Assembly: GCA_947449255.1 (NCBI GenBank)
Contig: CANFQX010000001.1
Location: 248,001-312,000, forward strand
Origin: Pseudobdellovibrionaceae bacterium
GTDB taxonomy: Bacteria; Bdellovibrionota; Bdellovibrionia; Bdellovibrionales; Bdellovibrionaceae
Direction: 5' to 3'
DNA length: 64,000 nucleotides
Positions within the stretch are counted from its first letter, which is position 1. Each line of letters opens with the position of its first letter. Shown here one piece after another: positions 1-8,209 of the stretch. Made by a program: the position numbers and the translations under genes. Below the pieces are notes generated by a model that was given only the letters and a program-made list of their open reading frames with translations, did no database searches and was not told where the DNA came from.

Positions 1-20
1 AACTGGATCAGTTTTTAAAT

Positions 21-929
21 GTGACGGAAAAAATATTTAAAAAAACGAAGCTAAAAAATATCAGTCCGAATATAGAATCGATAAGACCTTCCATCAAGGA
101 TTCAAAGAAGTTTTCACAGCAAACACTTTCCCCAAAAATTCTCCTGACCGGTGCCACGGGTCACCTCGGCTCGGAGATCGCAAAGCAGCTCTTGCCGCTG
201 GGCTTTTCATTGCATCTTGTGGATTTTCAACATGATAAACTAGCCGCGCTAAAAAAATCTTTAGAAGAAATCATTGCTCAATCTAAAATTGACAACATCA
301 CTCTTCAAATTGATGTTGTGGACTACCTCAATAAAAAAATGTTCCATGACTGGCTCTGCACTTTAAAACAGGACAATTCGAATTCCTTTGCTGGACTCAT
401 TCACTGTGCTGGTGTGGTCGAGACCTCCTTGTTTGAAGATCTCTCCACTAAAAAAATCGAGGAGCTGTTCGAGGTCAATGTGGAAGGTCCTCTGCTTTTA
501 ACTCATGCTTTTTTAACGGACCTCAAAAGTCCTAGCGCCTTGGGGGTTTTAAATGTGGTGTCCTCCACAGGACGCTGCGGTTCGCCTCTGCTTGCTGTTT
601 ATTCAGCCACCCATGGAGCCATGTGGAGCCTTGGAGAGTCCTTGGCTCGGGAATATCAAGATCAAAACTTAACCATCACAACTTATGTGGCGCCAGCCAT
701 GCATTCTCCTATGCAAAAACGCATGGGACGAGTCAGTCTGAGGTTTTTTAGAATGAGTGGCACTTTTGACTATGAAGTCGTAGAGCATGTCGCGGCCGAA
801 GCCCTTGCCGTTTTTTTAGGGAAGAAGAATTTTTACTTGTCAAAAATGAATCGTTTAAAAATTATAATGAATTCGATCTATCCCCATTTTATCGATAAAA
901 AAATATCCAAAGTGTGGCGGAAGGATTAA
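21..929 (+). CDS. SDR-family oxidoreductase-like protein
   Basis: Rossmann-fold short-chain dehydrogenase/reductase. The nucleotide-binding glycine motif TGATGHLG lies at residues 43-50, the structural Asn in EVNVEG near 151-156, the catalytic-region Ser in VVSST near 181, and Tyr194 in VYSATHG. The usual YxxxK lysine is replaced by His198, so the classical Ser-Tyr-Lys triad is incomplete and enzymatic activity is doubtful. The first 40 residues are a Lys/Ser-rich lead-in not typical of SDRs. The start is uncertain: GTG at 21 has no visible ribosome binding site, and the frame stays open back to the window edge, so the real start may lie outside. Substrate unknown. Confidence 0.8.
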   Translation: MTEKIFKKTKLKNISPNIESIRPSIKDSKKFSQQTLSPKILLTGATGHLGSEIAKQLLPLGFSLHLVDFQHDKLAALKKSLEEIIAQSKIDNITLQIDVVDYLNKKMFHDWLCTLKQDNSNSFAGLIHCAGVVETSLFEDLSTKKIEELFEVNVEGPLLLTHAFLTDLKSPSALGVLNVVSSTGRCGSPLLAVYSATHGAMWSLGESLAREYQDQNLTITTYVAPAMHSPMQKRMGRVSLRFFRMSGTFDYEVVEHVAAEALAVFLGKKNFYLSKMNRLKIIMNSIYPHFIDKKISKVWRKD

Positions 930-963
930 AAAAAATCTTATTGATTCCTCCACAGAGTCACTT

Positions 964-2175
964 ATGATCATTATCGTGAAAAATATTAAATTGCCCCCTA
1001 AAAAAGCTTCCTTTGTATTGATCATATTTGCTTCAGTGAGCCTTTTCTTTGCAGCTCAAAAAAGCTCGGCTTACCCTGATTTTATTGGCTATGGATATTC
1101 ATCTTGCATCACCTGCCATTATAATGGACTGGGGGGCGGAGCTCTGAATGACTATGGCCGAGCCCTCTTTGCAACGGAAATCACAGCCCGGGATATTTAT
1201 CCAAGCAGCACAGACGATGAAGAAATCGGCGCGCAATCTGGTTTTTTTGGCAAAAGTCCACTCCCGTGGTGGATTCGTCCTGGAATTAAATACCGAGGTC
1301 TTTGGTTCCAAACCAATCCCGGCAGCGAGCTAAGAAAAGAAAAATATGTCAATATGCAAGAAGAGGTGAACTTAAACCTCTTTGCTGACAAAAAGCAAAA
1401 TCTATCGCTTATCTCGACCTTTTCCTATGCCGACAAATACCCTCCTCATGCGGACAACAAAGAATGGAGCTGGTATATCAAGGAAAGTTACTTGCGCTGG
1501 AAGGCCAATAACAATCTGTGGTTTTACTTAGGGCAAATGGACAAGGCCTTTGGCCTTCGCAATATCGACCACACTGCAGCGAACAGATCCATCAATCAAA
1601 GCACAGTGCTCAGTCAATTCGACCAATCTGTAGGAGCGATTGTCCATCTGACTTATTCGAGTTGGGACTTTGCTGGAAATCTTTTTCTGGGCAACGCCTA
1701 TGAACTTGATTCTGAAAAACAAAAGGGCCTAGCTTTCACCGGAGAATATCAACTTGAAGAGAAATTTAAAATGGGGGGCTCAGTCCTTGCCTCTGAAAAC
1801 GATCTGACACAATGGAAACTGGCGTCGGTCACATCACGCCTAGGCCTCACCAAGGGCAGTTCTTTGATTGCGGAATTGGGTCTTAAAGAGGAAAAAAATA
1901 AAACAACATCAACCAGACTGCTGGGCAACTATATTTGGATTGAGTCACTGATTTCTTTACGACGAGGATACAATCTGATTTCATCCATCGAGACCAGCAA
2001 AAAAGATTTAACCAACTCTTCATCTGAAAATTTAAAGTGGAGTCTAGGAGCGATGATTTTTCCACTTCCTCGCACGGAACTCAGATTTATGGTCGTCAAT
2101 AGCAAAACCTATCAGGAGGCCACCGGCCATTTTGACAATTGGAGTTTGCAATCCCAAGCACATATCTCCTATTGA
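964..2175 (+). CDS. Exported c-type haem / outer-membrane-like protein
   Basis: An N-terminal hydrophobic signal segment (about residues 15-36, ending near SSAYPDF) shows export. Just after it comes one c-type haem motif CITCH (Cys48, Cys51, His52) in a Gly-rich setting. The remaining 300 residues are rich in alternating aromatic/polar strands (for example the stretches around residues 140-260 and 300-403) and end in a polar/aromatic strand, which looks like an outer-membrane beta-barrel. I infer a barrel carrying one covalent haem at its periplasmic N-terminus, perhaps for electron transfer or anion uptake. No specific family is recognised. The next gene starts 47 bases downstream on the same strand and encodes another exported barrel-like protein. 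Confidence 0.7.
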   Translation: MIIIVKNIKLPPKKASFVLIIFASVSLFFAAQKSSAYPDFIGYGYSSCITCHYNGLGGGALNDYGRALFATEITARDIYPSSTDDEEIGAQSGFFGKSPLPWWIRPGIKYRGLWFQTNPGSELRKEKYVNMQEEVNLNLFADKKQNLSLISTFSYADKYPPHADNKEWSWYIKESYLRWKANNNLWFYLGQMDKAFGLRNIDHTAANRSINQSTVLSQFDQSVGAIVHLTYSSWDFAGNLFLGNAYELDSEKQKGLAFTGEYQLEEKFKMGGSVLASENDLTQWKLASVTSRLGLTKGSSLIAELGLKEEKNKTTSTRLLGNYIWIESLISLRRGYNLISSIETSKKDLTNSSSENLKWSLGAMIFPLPRTELRFMVVNSKTYQEATGHFDNWSLQSQAHISY

Positions 2176-2222
2176 GTTTCATAAAACAACATTTCACCTA
2201 TGGACACAGAGTCAGAGACCCT

Positions 2223-2840
2223 ATGAAAAATAAAATGCTATCTCAAATTGTTGTCTTATTTCTTAATTTTTTAATATCCATGGCCTTGCTGATGTCTATG
2301 CCACAAACGGCCAAGGCGGAAGATGCCAATCCTCCTGAGGATTCAAAAAATCGATCAATCGGCATATCGACTTTGCAATGGAGCGAGAGCCTGAAAATCA
2401 CTCAATCCGGAACCTCAGAGAACGAAGTCGCAAATTACAGTGGGATCTCATTGAATCTAAGAAAAGACATGTCCTATCCCTTATGGGGTTGGTTTTACGA
2501 GGGCTTTATTGGCCAAGGACAAGCCAATTCAGGTGGCAACACAAGTTTAAATTACCAAAAAGACAAACTTAATTTTTCAATTTTTGGAGTTCATTCAGGA
2601 CTTTTTTACCAACTGTCTCAACAAATAAGAATGGGTCTTTCCTTGCTGGCTTACCAGCGAAACATGGATTGGAATTCAGCAACACCTGGAGTTTCTGTAG
2701 AATCCATAAGTGCCTTTAACTTAATGCCCCTTATTGATTTAAGCTTAAGTATTTCTAGGGACTTTGCTTTTTATCAGGAAATAGGCCCTCTCAATTCAGA
2801 GGGCACTTTTTGGAAATTAGGTTTTGCCTATAAATTTTAA
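2223..2840 (+). CDS. Exported hypothetical protein, barrel-like
   Basis: The start is taken at the ATG at 2223. The frame is open further up to 2139, but that would overlap the preceding gene, and from 2223 the protein begins MKNKMLSQ followed by a clean signal peptide ending near QTAKAEDA. The mature part of about 170 residues has alternating hydrophobic/polar strands (FAYKF at the C-terminus, with a terminal Phe typical of outer-membrane barrels). I do not recognise a family. It probably shares a transcript with the haem protein upstream. A hairpin with a following T-run lies within its last 20 codons (2785-2811). Confidence 0.6.
   Translation: MKNKMLSQIVVLFLNFLISMALLMSMPQTAKAEDANPPEDSKNRSIGISTLQWSESLKITQSGTSENEVANYSGISLNLRKDMSYPLWGWFYEGFIGQGQANSGGNTSLNYQKDKLNFSIFGVHSGLFYQLSQQIRMGLSLLAYQRNMDWNSATPGVSVESISAFNLMPLIDLSLSISRDFAFYQEIGPLNSEGTFWKLGFAYKF
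2785..2811 (+). terminator. Hairpin plus T-run inside the 3' end of a CDS
   Basis: Perfect 7-base arms GCCCTCT (2785-2791) and AGAGGGC (2798-2804) with a 6-base loop, followed after two bases by TTTTT (2807-2811). It looks like an intrinsic terminator but sits 30 bases before the stop codon of the coding sequence, so its activity is uncertain. Confidence 0.3.
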
Positions 2841-2929
2841 ACCGGGCTATTCCCAAGTTGAATCAAATGACAGAATCTTTCCAGGTTTCTTTAACTTTTT
2901 TTAGAACTTAAAAAATGAAACTAAAAGCA

Positions 2930-4387
2930 TCACAAAGAAAGACCAGGAAAATGTGTCCCAAGGGTGGTTCTTAAATCTTCCCAATCTAACCAGTCATTAT
3001 TTTTCTCTGAAGGATGATCTGTTTCATTTCCAACAGTGTCATCTGCTCCGGCTAATCCTGCAGCTGGTTCCGCAGTAGCTTGAACAGCTTTATTCGTGTA
3101 GGCAGTGAGTAAGTTTGAATAGAGATTCCACTCTCGAATATAAACGCTAATGCTCGCATAATGCTCATAGGCATCATCATAACAGGTCCAAACATTTGGT
3201 CTTGTATCACGAGTGCCGTAGTAATTTGTGAGATCGGTAAAGGCACGAACACTTGATGTTGCACTATCCAGCCAATTGGCAATCCACATTGAACTTCCAT
3301 AGAGCGAATAAAGCTTGTCACCGGTCTTCCAAGAACCAAAATTGGTTGTAGTTGCAGCTGTAGCTTTAACTCCAAAAGCACTGAGTGGTTCAATAGCATT
3401 TGCATCAACAATATTGACGGAACGTCCAAGGGCTGAATTTCGGAACTTTTTTTCCTGTAAAAGTTTTTTTAATTCCGGTTCAGTCATACGAACATATTTG
3501 GGCTTGCTTTGAAAGTTAGAATTTTTGGCATTTTTCGAATGAGCTACGAAATTATTTTTTTGACTAGCCAAGCGATAAATTGTTCTTTGCGGCCAACCGT
3601 CTTTAATATCTTGAGTAACAAAAGCTGGACCCGTCAAGCAGCTAGATGTTTTTCCTGCCCAATTTCCCGTGGAAGCGGTGTAGGTTGTCGAAGTTCCATC
3701 GGACGAACCAACATTTAAAGCATATTTTCCTTCGCAGCAGTTTGGAGCAGCTGCATCGTCCTGTGTGACGGTATAATTGTATAAACAGGTGGGTGTGCCA
3801 TTAATTATTGGCACTTTTGCAAGCGCAGCTGCACTGGTATATAGGATTCCATTTACAGTCGCTTTATATGTTGCATCTTGATTAATCGCACCAGTTGTTG
3901 AGTTGACCACATACTCCAAAGTCGTTGGGATGAGACTTGTGCCATCGCTTTCAATGGCAGGAAATTTAAAAAAATAGCTGGCATCCTGAGTCAGGTAGGA
4001 GCAATTTTCAAAGGGTGGAACATTATATTCAAGCTCAACTCCCAAATGCATCAGATCAAGTTCCGTAGAATCGAAGATGCATGAAATATCCCTGTTCGCG
4101 GCAACGGTATCATTTAAATCAACGAAACAGGCCGTATTCCAGTCGGTTGATTTATGAATATGTCGTAAGGCCCCTTGGACGACCTTTTGATTCACATAAA
4201 AATAATCATTTGAAATTGCAGCGGCTGGCGGAGTCACTCCACCGGTAGATGCTGTTCCCGTGCTTACCGGTATGTCTCCCGCTCCTGAATCTCCACTGCA
4301 GCCAGCTAAGGCCATAGCCGTGCACATGAAAAATAGAATGATTTTTTTTGGAGCTTTATTTGATCCCAAAATCTCAAAATTTGACAT
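2930..4387 (-). CDS. Predicted lipoprotein, function unknown
   Basis: Start chosen at the ATG at 4387, which has a strong GGGGAGGA ribosome binding site 7-8 bases upstream; a TTG two codons earlier is too close to it. The protein opens with a short n-region, a hydrophobic stretch (IILFFMCTAMALAG) and the lipobox LAGC, so it should be a diacylated lipoprotein. A Ser/Gly/Thr-rich linker follows. The body is Thr/Ala/Asn-rich with scattered Cys, including a CC pair (NCCEGKY), which suggests disulfides in the periplasm or at the cell surface. No domain is recognised. An inverted repeat lies just upstream (4401-4442). Confidence 0.65.
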   Translation of the reverse strand: MSNFEILGSNKAPKKIILFFMCTAMALAGCSGDSGAGDIPVSTGTASTGGVTPPAAAISNDYFYVNQKVVQGALRHIHKSTDWNTACFVDLNDTVAANRDISCIFDSTELDLMHLGVELEYNVPPFENCSYLTQDASYFFKFPAIESDGTSLIPTTLEYVVNSTTGAINQDATYKATVNGILYTSAAALAKVPIINGTPTCLYNYTVTQDDAAAPNCCEGKYALNVGSSDGTSTTYTASTGNWAGKTSSCLTGPAFVTQDIKDGWPQRTIYRLASQKNNFVAHSKNAKNSNFQSKPKYVRMTEPELKKLLQEKKFRNSALGRSVNIVDANAIEPLSAFGVKATAATTTNFGSWKTGDKLYSLYGSSMWIANWLDSATSSVRAFTDLTNYYGTRDTRPNVWTCYDDAYEHYASISVYIREWNLYSNLLTAYTNKAVQATAEPAAGLAGADDTVGNETDHPSEKNNDWLDWEDLRTTLGTHFPGLSL

Positions 4388-4400
4388 TTCCAAATCCTCC

Positions 4401-4442
4401 CCTGGACTTAACTAGAGTATCAAGTATGAGACTCTAGCCAGG
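4401..4442. promoter_or_regulatory. Inverted repeat upstream of lipoprotein gene
   Basis: Nested inverted repeats: CCTGG (4401-4405) with CCAGG (4438-4442), and CTAGAGT (4412-4418) with ACTCTAG (4431-4437). It begins 14 bases upstream of the lipoprotein start codon. It may be an operator or a leader hairpin; the sequence cannot decide between them. Confidence 0.35.
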
Positions 4443-4564
4443 CAACTCAAAGCGCCTATCCAGGATTGATTCAGGACTAAAGTAAATTCATTCCTTTCTA
4501 AAATTTAAAAGACTCTTCGCTCTAAAATCATTGGAGCTCACTCCAGGTGTTCGCTCAATCTTTT

Positions 4565-5047
4565 TTATTTCACTGGGACCGCGACGTGAATGACTACGAT
4601 GTCTTCCACACCAACGCCCATATAGTTGATGTCCTTAATTCCATAGTCTGCGATATTGACTTTAAAATCGGCTTTCAATATTTTTCCTTCGATTTTAAAT
4701 GTTCCCGCGACGTCTTTTTCGATCCCGCGAATTTTTAATTTCCCTGATCCTTGACCTGCTTTTCCAGAAGCAGAAACCAAAATCGCATCGGGATAAGTTG
4801 CCGTGTCCAAATATTTTTGTGTGTGCTTGTCTCGCAATTCAAGTCCCGTTTTTAGACCTTTTAAATTCACAGTAATATTCTCTGCTGTCACCTGATCACC
4901 TTTGGCTACGGCGAAGCCCTTAATATCTGATGTTTTGGCCTTAAAATCTCCCATCGGATTTAAAGTGATATCGATGGTCACGGATTGTGCTAGGGCCGTA
5001 TTGATAAATCCAACTGTTATAAAAAGGGCAGCGATAAATGTTTTCAC
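4565..5047 (-). CDS. YceI-like periplasmic protein
   Basis: A 160-residue exported protein. The GTG at 5047 is chosen because GAGGAG sits 9-10 bases before it and translation from there opens directly with the signal peptide (VKTFIAALFITVGFINTALA). The mature part has the YceI-like lipocalin pattern: alternating beta strands, a central DKHTQKYLDTATYPDAIL segment and later KLKIRGIEKDVAGTF and KADFKVNIADYGI. YceI proteins form a lipocalin-like fold that binds isoprenoid-type lipids in the periplasm; the ligand here is unknown. It is a single gene, with lplA downstream of its promoter region on the same strand. Confidence 0.75.
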   Translation of the reverse strand: MKTFIAALFITVGFINTALAQSVTIDITLNPMGDFKAKTSDIKGFAVAKGDQVTAENITVNLKGLKTGLELRDKHTQKYLDTATYPDAILVSASGKAGQGSGKLKIRGIEKDVAGTFKIEGKILKADFKVNIADYGIKDINYMGVGVEDIVVIHVAVPVK

Positions 5048-5181
5048 TAAGGTGGTCTCCTCTGTATTTTTTGATACCATTGAGTATGGGAGCTGCTGCC
5101 CAATATCTCAATAAAAATTGCGCTAAAAAATATGAACTGGATGATCATCAAGACATTATAAAGGCCAAATATTTAAAATAA
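5038..5181 (+). CDS. Possible small protein antisense to the yceI start
   Basis: A 47-codon reading frame from the ATG at 5038, preceded by AAAAAGGG about 9 bases upstream. It reads a short hydrophobic segment (residues about 7-20, YFLIPLSMGAAA) followed by a charged tail rich in Lys/Asp (KKYELDDHQDI). The first 10 bases overlap yceI antisense. The rest lies in the yceI-lplA gap. Coding status is unproven; no homology is known to me. Confidence 0.25.
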   Translation: MFSLRWSPLYFLIPLSMGAAAQYLNKNCAKKYELDDHQDIIKAKYLK

Positions 5182-5187
5182 ATGATC

Positions 5188-6219
5188 CTAAATCTCAACC
5201 TCACTGCAAAGCCAGCCTGCAATCTCCTGGAGTCCCATGCGGTGATCAGGATATTCAGAGATGATAGATTCAAAAGTTTCCTGTATCCTTTTTGTTTTAA
5301 AATTTTGACCTCTGAGTTGACTTGTGATCGTCTCAACCAGATCTGGATAGAGGCAGTCAGTATTGATTTGAAGTTCTTTAATGACACCTTCATCAATTTT
5401 AAAATGAAAATCAAAAAAGCCCATTGTTAAATAACCATCCAATTTGAGATTAAACTCCAAGGTCTTTCCATACAGCCATTCCCAAGAGCTTAAATTTTCA
5501 AATTGTTTTCTTAATTCAGGAATTTCTTTTAGGCTGTCCATATTTAGAAACTCAATCTCGGCCCTGGCTCCATAAAACTTCTGAAATGTCCGCACCATGG
5601 CTTCAACAATCAATTCATGTCCAAGATGAGCATATTCGGGCTGTGCAACCTCATTTAAGTTAATCACTCTGGAGCGTACGGACTCTGTTCCCTTGGCCTG
5701 AAGTTTTTTTGGATTTGGAGTCAGGTATTGAACTAAACGATTCAAATCTGCATGCAATAATAAAGTCCCATGATGAAATGCACGGTCGCGACTTTCACGA
5801 TAAGCACTGCCACTGAACTTACGAGCTCCATCGGCGAAAGGGATCAATAAATCGTTCCTCCCTGACGCCTCTCCGTAAATTCCAAAACTCTTTAGCGCAT
5901 CGAGGATGATTTGAATATTATTTTCCTTACGATAGGATTCCTTCGGAGATAAAAAGGTAAAGTTGCTGTTTCCGAGGTCATGGTAAACAGCCCCACCCCC
6001 AGTTGTCCGACGCGCAAGCTGGATTTGATCTTCGTTCATTTTTGCTAAATTGCACTCTGACCAAGGATTTTGGTTGCGGCCAATGACGACAGTTTCCTGA
6101 TTCCTCCACAGAAATAAAACCTGGGAGCCAGGATCTAGATTGTGAAAGATCCACTCTTCTGTGGCCAGGTTCAGATAGGGGTTTAAACTGTCTGAGAGGT
6201 AAATTTTTAAATGAGACAT
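5188..6219 (-). CDS. lplA: Lipoate-protein ligase A
   Basis: Adenylates lipoate and transfers it to the lipoyl domains of 2-oxoacid dehydrogenases and the glycine cleavage H protein in the cytoplasm. Recognised from the N-terminal NLATEEW segment, the WRNQETVVIGRNQNPW block, and the lipoate-binding RRTTGGGAVYHDLGN motif (near residues 70-84), followed by the conserved GRNDLL and KFSGSAYR stretch. The C-terminal 90 residues match the accessory domain of full-length ligases, and the length of 343 fits. No ribosome binding site is obvious at the ATG. It stands alone between yceI and a divergent S1-domain gene. Confidence 0.93.
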   Translation of the reverse strand: MSHLKIYLSDSLNPYLNLATEEWIFHNLDPGSQVLFLWRNQETVVIGRNQNPWSECNLAKMNEDQIQLARRTTGGGAVYHDLGNSNFTFLSPKESYRKENNIQIILDALKSFGIYGEASGRNDLLIPFADGARKFSGSAYRESRDRAFHHGTLLLHADLNRLVQYLTPNPKKLQAKGTESVRSRVINLNEVAQPEYAHLGHELIVEAMVRTFQKFYGARAEIEFLNMDSLKEIPELRKQFENLSSWEWLYGKTLEFNLKLDGYLTMGFFDFHFKIDEGVIKELQINTDCLYPDLVETITSQLRGQNFKTKRIQETFESIISEYPDHRMGLQEIAGWLCSEVEI

Positions 6220-6310
6220 GGGGGCAATATATACAAGACCAAAGGCAAATTGTCACCACCAAGGCCCCAAAAGCTTGTTATTGACCCGATCTTGAACTAA
6301 AACACCTCCC

Positions 6311-7171
6311 ATGCTTCAAATTGGAAACTTTAATAAATTAAAAATTGTGAAATACACTGACTTTGGCCTCTTCTTAGATGGGGAGGATCAAGGCGAAATT
6401 CTGCTGCCAAAGCGCTATCTTGCAGAAAACGAATCCGACATCCACAGACCTGGGGATATTTTAGAAGTCTTCATCTATTTGGACTCAGAAGACAGGCTCA
6501 TTGCCACAACCGAAACTCCCCTAGCCAAAGTGGGTGAATTTGCCAATCTCCGCGTGGTTGAATTGTCGTCTGTTGGAGCTTTCTTAGACTGGGGACTTCC
6601 TAAGGATTTATTTATGCCCTTCAGCGAAAGAGCCTATGCCCTTCGCGTCGGTCAAAGTTGCTTGGTCTATATTTATATCGATAAAAGTGGCCGAATCTGT
6701 GCCTCGATGCGGCTGAATAAGTTTATCAGCAAGGAATCTGGTGACTTCAAAGACGGTCAATCTGTTGATTTGATCATCGCCAACCCTACAGAGCTTGGCT
6801 TTAACGCCATCATCAATGGCAGCCACTGGGGAGTGCTCTTTCAAAATGAAATTTTTCAAGATCTAAAAACAGGTCAAAAAATTCCAGGTTTTATCAAACT
6901 GGTTCGTCCGGATGGTAAATTGGACCTGACCTTGCACAAAACTGGGAATTCAGGATCCGATGACATTTCTGAAAAAATCATGGATCTTTTAAAGCTTGAA
7001 AATGGCTTTCTAGAAATCAATGACAAAACTTCGGCTGAAATCATTTATGACCATTTTGGCGTCAGTAAAAAGAAATACAAGATCGCCCTTGGATCCCTTT
7101 ACAAAAAACGCTTGATCACCATCGATGAAGATGGCATTCGGTGGACCAAGGCTCCTATAAAAAAGATCTAG
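6311..7171 (+). CDS. CvfB-like S1 RNA-binding protein
   Basis: A 286-residue protein of the CvfB/YitL family: tandem S1-like beta-barrel domains followed by a C-terminal winged helix. Visible are the opening barrel (IGNFNKLKIVKYTDFGLFLD), a second barrel with VGAFLDWGLPKDLFMPF near residues 90-110, a third with GFNAIINGSHWGVLF, and the C-terminal YDHFGVSKKKYKIALGSLYK winged-helix recognition region. Family members bind RNA and influence gene expression post-transcriptionally; the target here is unknown. Its 3' end overlaps the convergent DJ-1-like gene by 17 bases. Confidence 0.85.
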   Translation: MLQIGNFNKLKIVKYTDFGLFLDGEDQGEILLPKRYLAENESDIHRPGDILEVFIYLDSEDRLIATTETPLAKVGEFANLRVVELSSVGAFLDWGLPKDLFMPFSERAYALRVGQSCLVYIYIDKSGRICASMRLNKFISKESGDFKDGQSVDLIIANPTELGFNAIINGSHWGVLFQNEIFQDLKTGQKIPGFIKLVRPDGKLDLTLHKTGNSGSDDISEKIMDLLKLENGFLEINDKTSAEIIYDHFGVSKKKYKIALGSLYKKRLITIDEDGIRWTKAPIKKI

Positions 7172-7913
7172 GCTGTCCATCCAAGTCACACCAAACTTTT
7201 TCAGGCAAAAAGCGCCCCTGGGAAATCTGATCGAGCAGCTTTACAACCTGCTCCCCTAGTGCTGTTGCAGATTCAGGATTTTGTCCGGTTACAAGCCTTC
7301 CACTGACGACCACATTTTCTGAAAAATTAGGGGCGACCATAACCTGTGCGCCGCTCTCTTGAAGTCTTGTTTGAAGTAAAAAGGGAACGAGGCGTTCAAA
7401 GCCGACAGCTTTTTCTTCGTCATTTGAAAAACAAGTGAGCTTGTGCCCTTGAATCAATAGGGACCCATCAGGGAGATGAACGTTCACCAATCCCGCTACA
7501 CCGTGACAAATAGCTGCCACAACACCATCATTTTCAAAAATCTCGGCTGTTATTTTTTGCATATTTTTATTTTCTGGAAAATCAAACACAGCCCCATGGC
7601 CGCCTGCAAAATAAATCGCACAGTATTCATCGGCGCACACTTGCCAAGGCCTTAAAGTGTGCTCCAGTTTATTTAAAAACAAAGAATTGTTCATCCATGT
7701 AATATTCAAAGGGTCATCCATTTTAACACCATCTAGCGGAGCTCTGCCACCCAAGGGACTGATAAAATCCACCTCGTAGCCGGCATTGACAAATTGATCG
7801 TAAGGATGAGTGATTTCAGATAAGTACGACCCTGTGACATGGCCACTTTCTCCAAGCGTGCTCGTGCTAGTTAGGACCATTAAAATTTTTTTTCCCTGAT
7901 GCGCTAAACTCAT
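7155..7913 (-). CDS. DJ-1/PfpI family (class I amidotransferase-like) protein
   Basis: Start taken at the ATG at 7913, with GTGAGG 6 bases upstream; the longer frame to 7955 adds 14 basic residues not typical of the family. The fold is shown by the N-terminal strand (KKILMVLTST), the Glu/Gly region GYEVDFISPLGGRAPLD, the YFAGGHGAVFDFP glycine turn, and the nucleophile elbow AICHGVAGL carrying the conserved Cys. It most resembles Hsp31-like members, which have been linked to glyoxalase or protein/nucleotide repair. Substrate unknown. It converges on the CvfB-like gene. Confidence 0.85.
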   Translation of the reverse strand: MSLAHQGKKILMVLTSTSTLGESGHVTGSYLSEITHPYDQFVNAGYEVDFISPLGGRAPLDGVKMDDPLNITWMNNSLFLNKLEHTLRPWQVCADEYCAIYFAGGHGAVFDFPENKNMQKITAEIFENDGVVAAICHGVAGLVNVHLPDGSLLIQGHKLTCFSNDEEKAVGFERLVPFLLQTRLQESGAQVMVAPNFSENVVVSGRLVTGQNPESATALGEQVVKLLDQISQGRFLPEKVWCDLDGQPRSFL

Positions 7914-8209
7914 CTTCGGCCTCACTTTTCGCAGCTGATTTATTAATAAAACCAAATCACAGTTTCAACAGCATTCCTTACAAGCTCAAAAATGAACACT
8001 TACTTGATCAGAAATTGATAAATCACATAGCTTTCAAAAAAAATTTTTTTGCCTTTTGAATTTGTCCTTCAAGTCTTAAATTTTGTGAAAAAACTTCCTG
8101 CCAAAAAACAGTTTCTCGATGGATGAATCCAAGGACTAACCTCAACAACAAATACCCTTTGACCTGGTTTAAATCCCGACGTAACAATCGCCGGCTCTGA
8201 GGTAATAAA
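7914..8209. other. Intergenic region between divergent genes
   Basis: About 300 bases between the DJ-1-like gene (minus) and the M1 peptidase gene (plus). AT-rich, with a long A/T tract near 8037-8048. It ends with the GAGGT ribosome binding site at 8199-8203. No convincing gene, hairpin or operator is seen; a minus-strand frame across it was considered and rejected. Confidence 0.5.

Noticed and set aside
3052-3429. 125-codon minus-strand frame
   Set aside because: A shifted-frame shadow inside the lipoprotein gene on the same strand.
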